28,500 nt of DNA, taken from NCBI GenBank assembly GCA_016987375.1, contig PJRA01000508.1:1132443-1160942 (forward strand). Reading direction: 5' to 3'. The notes under the pieces are model-generated. The model was not told the DNA's origin, did not search any database, and worked only from the letters and a program-made list of their open reading frames with translations. The translations under genes and the position numbers were made by a program. Position 1 is the first letter of the stretch, and each line of letters opens with the position of its first letter. Below, piece after piece: positions 23,801 through 28,500 of this stretch. This stretch comes from Brachionus koreanus (taxonomy: Eukaryota; Rotifera; Eurotatoria; Ploima; Brachionidae).

Positions 23801-25222
23801 GTTAAAATCAATATTTAAGCTAAATATACAATTATTTTTAAATATTTAAATAAATAGAAAAATTGTTTAGTTTTAAGGAAAATTATTGAGTAATTAGTTT
23901 GAATGGGTTTTGTGATACAGCCCAAAGATTTATATAGTTGAATAATTTTTAGAATAATTTAGAATAGTGCTCAAGGTGTTGCCTTAAATTTCTAACTTAA
24001 AATTGAAAGGCCTCAAAAGTTTATTTACCTAAAGAATTTGAAATAATTAGTTTTAGTCATAGCATTTTAAGTAAAAAAATATATTTTTATTTAACCAAAT
24101 CAAAGCATGTATTCTCGACTAGACTTTAGTATTTTTTTTAATTTACTAGAAAAATAGCTTGATTCTCATTAGTAAAAAAGGGTAGAATGATCTAGATTTA
24201 AATATTTTAGCTTCACACGAAAAATAACTGAATAAAGCACTAACAATCATTTTTTGGCTGATTGCAATTTTTGTTATGGTTATCGTTTTAAAAAAAAATT
24301 GATGATAAAAAAACAAATAGAACCGGAAAAAATATAAACAAATTTAAATGAATTAAATTTCAAAATTTTTGTATTCAATGAGCAATTTTCTGATAATTAT
24401 TTTTTTTAAAGGTTACAGTTATTTTTTCATTATAAATGATTTATTCAATCAAATATTTAATAGTCAGTCAGTATGACTATAAGCAAAGCAATTTTATTCT
24501 TATTAATCAACTTTACAAAAGGTTGAAAAAACTAGAGCTCATAAAATCAATTTATTGAATTCAAAATTCCAAAAAAAAATGTTTTCTTAGGCTATTACTG
24601 AAATATAATTGTAATAGACTATTTTGATTTTATCTTCTTAGCATTAATGATTTATTGATTTTGTAATTACTGCGAGCTATCTAATTAATTTTTTATTCAA
24701 CTTAATATTTAATAATTGTATTATTCGAATTTAAACCATAGGCTGATATGCACACTAAAAGGTTAAAATTTAGTTTGATAAACTTGCATTTTAAAAAAGC
24801 CTTTTTTTTGGCTAGCAGTCTTAAATTATAATTAAAAATTAATTAAAACAATCAAAATTAAATGAATAAAAACAAACAAATTTTTAGTCAATAAAAATCC
24901 TTAAAAATTATTTCAAATTTAATATTAGTTTACAATCAAAAAATATAAACTTTAATTTTAAATTTTAGGAATAATCGTTCATCTATTCTGAAGAAAGCTA
25001 AAGGTTAAATTAAAAATTAAATATGAAACTAGTAAAAAAAATTAACAGCATCAAAAATTTCAATGATATAAAGCTTAATAATTACATATAAATGATGATG
25101 CAAAAATTTAAAAAAAAACAAATTAAAAAAATAAATATGCATATTGGTGCAAAAATCCTTACTTTGATTATACCATTTATTACAGGTATAATAACAATAA
25201 AAAATGACCACATTAGTGGATA
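20851..25222. other. AT-rich intergenic DNA upstream of afadin
   Basis: Should include the afadin promoter and leader, but no definite motif can be named. A GC-richer patch at 21415-21560 contains short open stretches on both strands, for example a plus-strand frame after TTTATTTCAG at 21409-21418 that ends at TAA about 16 codons later; this is too short to call an exon. Nothing else was recognised. Confidence 0.45.
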
Positions 25223-25574
25223 ATGGAGAACTCCTCATCTCCTTTCCCAGTACTTTTTTGGGCAACAGCTGATTTGACACATAGAGTAACTGCATCGAAT
25301 ACTTCAGGTATGGCACAAGGAAATTTATTAAGAATGTTTTACAGAGCATTAGTAAGACCTCATTTAGAATATGAGTTTAGAATATGCCAAAAATTCATGA
25401 TGTCCGTTTGTTGAGAAAGACATTTCAGAAATCGAGAAGGTACAAAATATTCAAGATCATTCTTTCACTTGGGAAACTCGACAATATTTAAAATGTTCAA
25501 TAAAAGTGATTTCAAAATTAGACCCGGATTTGAGAAGAGGTGATTTAATTCAGCTATTTAAAATAATTAATTGA
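25223..25574 (+). pseudogene. Decayed non-LTR retrotransposon reverse transcriptase, C-terminal piece
   Basis: Translation shows the conserved end of LINE reverse transcriptases (CR1/L2/Jockey-like): FYRALVRPHLEYE, then after a +1 frameshift near 25400 FVEKDISEIEKVQ, and LRRGDLIQLFKIIN before TGA at 25572-25574. In intact elements these blocks follow one another just downstream of the catalytic core. The N-terminal and catalytic parts, the endonuclease and the usual residues between the blocks are missing or altered. It is a 5'-truncated, inactive copy, unrelated to the flanking host genes. Confidence 0.82.
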
Positions 25575-25866
25575 TTCGAAATTATTAATTTCGAGAATAT
25601 TTTGAATTTTTCTTGTAATTGAGCGTAAAATCTACCAAATATTAAAAAAATTAAAAAATGCTATGTCAAAAAAAAGTGTATAATTCTTATTTCAGAATTT
25701 CAGTTATCCCAAAAAGAATTGTAATTAGTTCATCAATCGAAAAACTTAATTAATCCTTGTTGAAGCAAAAGAAATCAGTCAATGAAACTAATCTTAAAAA
25801 ATTATGTCTGAATGCAAAAAATCAATCAATTATGTGGAGCATTTAATTAAGTAACTGATTCAATTT

Positions 25867-26000
25867 GTTCACCTAAACTAGAAATTGTTCACATAATCCT
25901 ATTTTGGTTCACCATTTCATGATAAAAATTAATTAAACTTTTAGTTCACAAAAATAACAAACATACCCGATAACAAGAATTATTCCCATTATAGGTGAAC
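25867..26000. repeat. Cluster of GTTCAC motifs with inverted outer pair
   Basis: GTTCAC begins at 25867, 25887 and 25907, exactly 20 bp apart, and again at 25944. The reverse complement GTGAAC is at 25995-26000. The outermost copies extend to an inverted pair GTTCACCTA/TAGGTGAAC. No known element is recognised, and the arms are too short to call a transposon. Confidence 0.35.
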
Positions 26001-26170
26001 TTCACATTTACGACCAGAGCGTAAATTTTTAGACTAATTTGTCTATATAACTTTAATTTTTCCTCTATTCAGCAAATTTTGAACCGAAAAAAAGGTCTTA
26101 TATGGATTTAAAATGTAAACTCTACAAATAATAAGAACTAAAAAAAAAGCTTTTTTTAATAAGGTTATAG

Positions 26171-26653
26171 CCACAATATCAAGATGATATTGACTCATTA
26201 ATTAGCTGGTGTAATGAATGCTCTATGGATCTTTTGATAAATGCAAGATAATGAGTTTTAATCGAAATCAATGATTGTATTATGAATGATTTAGCCAATG
26301 GAAAAACTTATCGTGTCTCAAGATCTCGGATTCAGAAAGACTTAGGAATCTGGATTCAAAATGAGTAAAAATGGCATTCGCAAGTTTGCTCAGCAGCCTC
26401 AAAAGGCAATAGAATACTTGGTCAAGTTCTTCATGGTATTAAATTTTGGACACAGACGGTCATTAAATTAGTTTATAGCAGTCTTTTAAGGCCTCACTTA
26501 GAGTTTGCTACTCCAGTATGGTGCCCATATCTGGAGAAAGATAAAAGAATTTAAGAGGTTGTTAATAGTTCAAGAGGTATGCAGTGGAAGCTCAATCTTG
26601 TGATTTTTAAAGCAAAAATAGACAAAAACTTTCATAATATTTTTTTAACATAA
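26171..26653 (+). pseudogene. Second decayed LINE reverse transcriptase piece
   Basis: Blocks typical of CR1/L2/Jockey-like LINE reverse transcriptases appear in order: YQDDIDSLISWCNEC, then after a frameshift KCKIMSFNRNQ, KDLGIWIQNE, YSSLLRPHLEFATPVWCPYL, and finally FKAKIDKNFHNIFLT before TAA at 26651-26653. Several stops and frameshifts interrupt it. The stretch between the RPHLE block and the C-terminal FKAKIDK block is much shorter than usual, so there is an internal deletion of some tens of residues. It overlaps in content with the piece at 25223-25574, so these are two separate insertions rather than one split element. Confidence 0.83.
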
Positions 26654-26695
26654 TTTGTTGTCAGATTTTACGCATTTTATGCGTTGCAATAAGCC

Positions 26696-26713
26696 ACTAT
26701 ACTATACTATACT
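26696..26713 (+). repeat. (ACTAT)n run, probable LINE 3' tail
   Basis: About three and a half copies of a 5 bp unit, 45 bases after the stop of the reverse transcriptase remnant and following a 6 bp-stem hairpin (ACGCAT/ATGCGT at 26670-26684). CR1/L2-type LINEs commonly end in short tandem repeats rather than poly(A), so this may mark the 3' end of the insertion. Confidence 0.5.
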
Positions 26714-27233
26714 AATATTTCAATCGAACATTTGAATACGTCCAGTAAAAAAATTGTAATTTTTGTATATTCAGTTTTTTAATAGTTACTTGAACCTAAT
26801 TTAGTTTATCAGCATTTATTTCAAATCTATTTTTGAATCGATAAATGGAGATCTTTTTATCCTAAGTAATATTGAGTTGAAATAAATTTTGTTTAAATTA
26901 AGCAAAAAAACAAAATGAAAAAAAATAAATGAGATGCTGATTTGAACGAAATAGAAACGCGACCAAATCGCATTTACCAAAAATCTCATCTGGGAGATAT
27001 AAAAGATTTTAAAGTAATTTTTAATTTTACTATACGTTAGTTCTTCAAATTGAATATGTATAATAAAAAATAAAAAAATATTATAGTTTTAATATTGTTT
27101 TCATTTTTTTTTTGATCCTGATTTCTTTGAAAATTTTTTTCTATTGAAAAATGTAAATAAATGCTGATTTTCTATAAATTTCATCAACTTATTTGATTCA
27201 TATTTATATGCATCCATAAGAATCCATTTAATA

Positions 27234-27298
27234 CCGTATTCCCTCGTTCGATAATGCTGCAACACAAATTAAAACACGTATTTGGACCATGCACCAAA
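27234..27298 (+). repeat. Left TIR of the 269 bp MITE
   Basis: Pairs with 27438-27502 in inverted orientation with about 60 of 65 bases matching. It includes the GGACCATGCACCAAA segment at its inner edge. Confidence 0.9.
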
Positions 27299-27437
27299 TA
27301 ACATCTCACCCATGCTTTAATGTTGTTAACTTTGAGCGAATGCTAAAAAAATAAAAAATAATTTTTTTTTATTTTCTTAAATAAAAAATTATTTTCATTT
27401 TTTACTTTAAAATCGAGTCTTGATGACGCTTTAAGAC

Positions 27438-27502
27438 TTTGGTGCATGGTCCAAAGACGTGTTTTAACTTGTGGCGCAGCATAATCGAACGAGGGAATAC
27501 GG
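27438..27502 (-). repeat. Right TIR of the 269 bp MITE
   Basis: Inverted copy of 27234-27298. The few mismatches indicate some age since insertion. Confidence 0.9.
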
Positions 27503-27507
27503 TAATA

Positions 27508-28164
27508 ATTCATCGTCTTTTCTATCGACTTTCGAACTCTTCTATCTAACTTGACTATGGATAATTTCTTTTCTGATTCTATATAATGGATTTACAAAGT
27601 GGGCTTTAGTGAATTTTTTGTTTACCTGTAGCTTTAATTTCAATATTTTAAGACTTAATTTCAAATTAATACTATAGTTTTTAAATATATCAAAAAAAAT
27701 TTTCATTTATTACATTAAAATTTGCTTTCAAATTGTACACATACTTGAAAAATTTTTTAAGTTTTAATGACATTTATATGTTCCTAACCTTATTATTTCT
27801 TATTAAATCCATCTGATCATTGCATAAGATCGAGACAAAAGATAAAAAAAATATAGTAATTAAAATGTTATCGATTATAATCAATCGATTATAAAAATGC
27901 AAAACATTTTGGAACAAATTTTTGATTAAAAGTTAATATAACATACATTTTTTCAAATTATATCAGGAAATTTAAACAAGACCATTTTAATGGGTCGCAC
28001 TAAAACACTCTCAATTTGACTCCCAATTTTTGAAAATTTGTTGACAACGGCTTTGTTTAAAAAGCAAAAATATTTTTAGTTATAATATATCATTTAGAAA
28101 TAAATTTTCTCTAATTTTTGAAAATTAAATTTATTTTTGTGCAAAATTTTTATTTTTTGTGTAA
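27508..28164. other. AT-rich intergenic DNA between MITE and LINE
   Basis: No gene recognised. It contains a short direct repeat of ATCGATTATAA at about 27869-27894 and may include diverged 5' sequence of the following LINE. Confidence 0.4.
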
Positions 28165-28500
28165 ATTGAATATTTTTATATTTTTAAAAACCTGACCCCC
28201 ATTTCTCCTGATGATAATTTCACGAGTTTTCTAAAAATGCTTGTCCTAATAGAATTTTTAATTCCGATTCTCAAAATATTTAAGGTCTCTTATTTTTATC
28301 TAAATATAACTAAATTTTGTTACTCTAGGAAAAATAAAAGACTTTTGAACAGATTTTTTTCTTCCATCCATCAACATGGATTTATGCGTGGTAAATCCTG
28401 TGTAACCAACTTGCTTGAAAGCTTAGATATTATTACTGAGGCCTTGAATAGAGGATTCAGTGCTGTGGTAGTATTTTTAGATTTCTCGAAGGCGTTTGAT
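28165..28500 (+). CDS. LINE reverse transcriptase, partial, runs off the window
   Basis: An open frame of 112 codons that begins after TAA at 28162-28164 and continues past the right edge. Its last 55 residues are clear non-LTR reverse transcriptase: RLLNRFFSSIHQHGFMRGKS (usual form Q.GFR.G.S) then TNLLESL and VVFLDFSKAFD, where the final Asp block carries the first catalytic aspartate. The upstream 55 codons match the family poorly and may be diverged, or non-coding and joined by chance. No endonuclease is visible to the left, so the copy is probably 5'-truncated. It is the least damaged of the three LINE pieces here; whether it is complete downstream cannot be seen. Confidence 0.85.
   Translation, partial: MEYFYIFKNLTPISPDDNFTSFLKMLVLIEFLIPILKIFKVSYFYLNITKFCYSRKNKRLLNRFFSSIHQHGFMRGKSCVTNLLESLDIITEALNRGFSAVVVFLDFSKAFD

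Larger units (their letters stand above)
27234..27502. mobile_element. 269 bp MITE with 65 bp terminal inverted repeats
   Basis: Left TIR 27234-27298 and right TIR 27438-27502 are inverted copies of equal length with five mismatches in 65 by eye. Both begin CCGTATTCCCTCGTTCGAT. TAATA lies directly outside both ends (27229-27233 and 27503-27507), so the duplication is TA or TAATA. A TA duplication and an end of this style suggest the Tc1/mariner (pogo-like) group, but this is an inference. The 139 bp centre is AT-rich and non-coding, so mobilisation would need a transposase elsewhere in the genome. Confidence 0.9.

Noticed and set aside
25029..25349. 106-residue minus-strand open frame
   Set aside because: Its 5' part is antisense to recognisable reverse transcriptase sequence, and the rest is Phe, Tyr, Ile and Leu-rich noise from AT-rich DNA.

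Overview
The window looks like nuclear DNA from a small, very AT-rich invertebrate genome. Two large genes encode metazoan-only junctional scaffolds. Several short introns (about 50-60 bp, GT..AG) interrupt one of them, and the non-coding DNA is estimated by eye at about three-quarters A+T or more. A rotifer such as Brachionus would fit, but that is a guess from base composition, intron size and divergence. No bacterial, organellar or viral genes were recognised.

Both confident genes lie on the minus strand. Gene 1 (2080-6627, possibly extending upstream) is a ZO-1/Polychaetoid-type MAGUK with PDZ1, PDZ2, PDZ3, SH3, a guanylate-kinase-like domain, a long disordered region and a C-terminal ZU5 domain, in five exons whose junctions keep frame. 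Gene 2 (14686-20850) is afadin/Canoe: two Ras-association domains, FHA, polyglutamine, DIL, PDZ and a proline-rich, helical tail, in two exons separated by a 777 bp intron. These proteins work together in animals: ZO proteins bind afadin and both couple nectin, cadherin or claudin complexes to actin. Finding them as same-strand neighbours is notable. About 8 kb of AT-rich DNA between them holds no confident gene, only a few weak exon candidates.

The flanks carry transposon debris. At 325-944 there is a 620 bp element with long terminal inverted repeats and a perfect 8 bp target-site duplication; it holds a small acidic reading frame that may be the tail of a lost transposase. At 27234-27502 there is a 269 bp MITE with 65 bp terminal inverted repeats and a TA-containing duplication. 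From 25.2 kb to the right edge there are three plus-strand pieces of non-LTR retrotransposon reverse transcriptase. Two are decayed C-terminal pieces, the second followed by an (ACTAT)n run like a LINE 3' tail. The third is an open frame reaching the catalytic region and running off the window.
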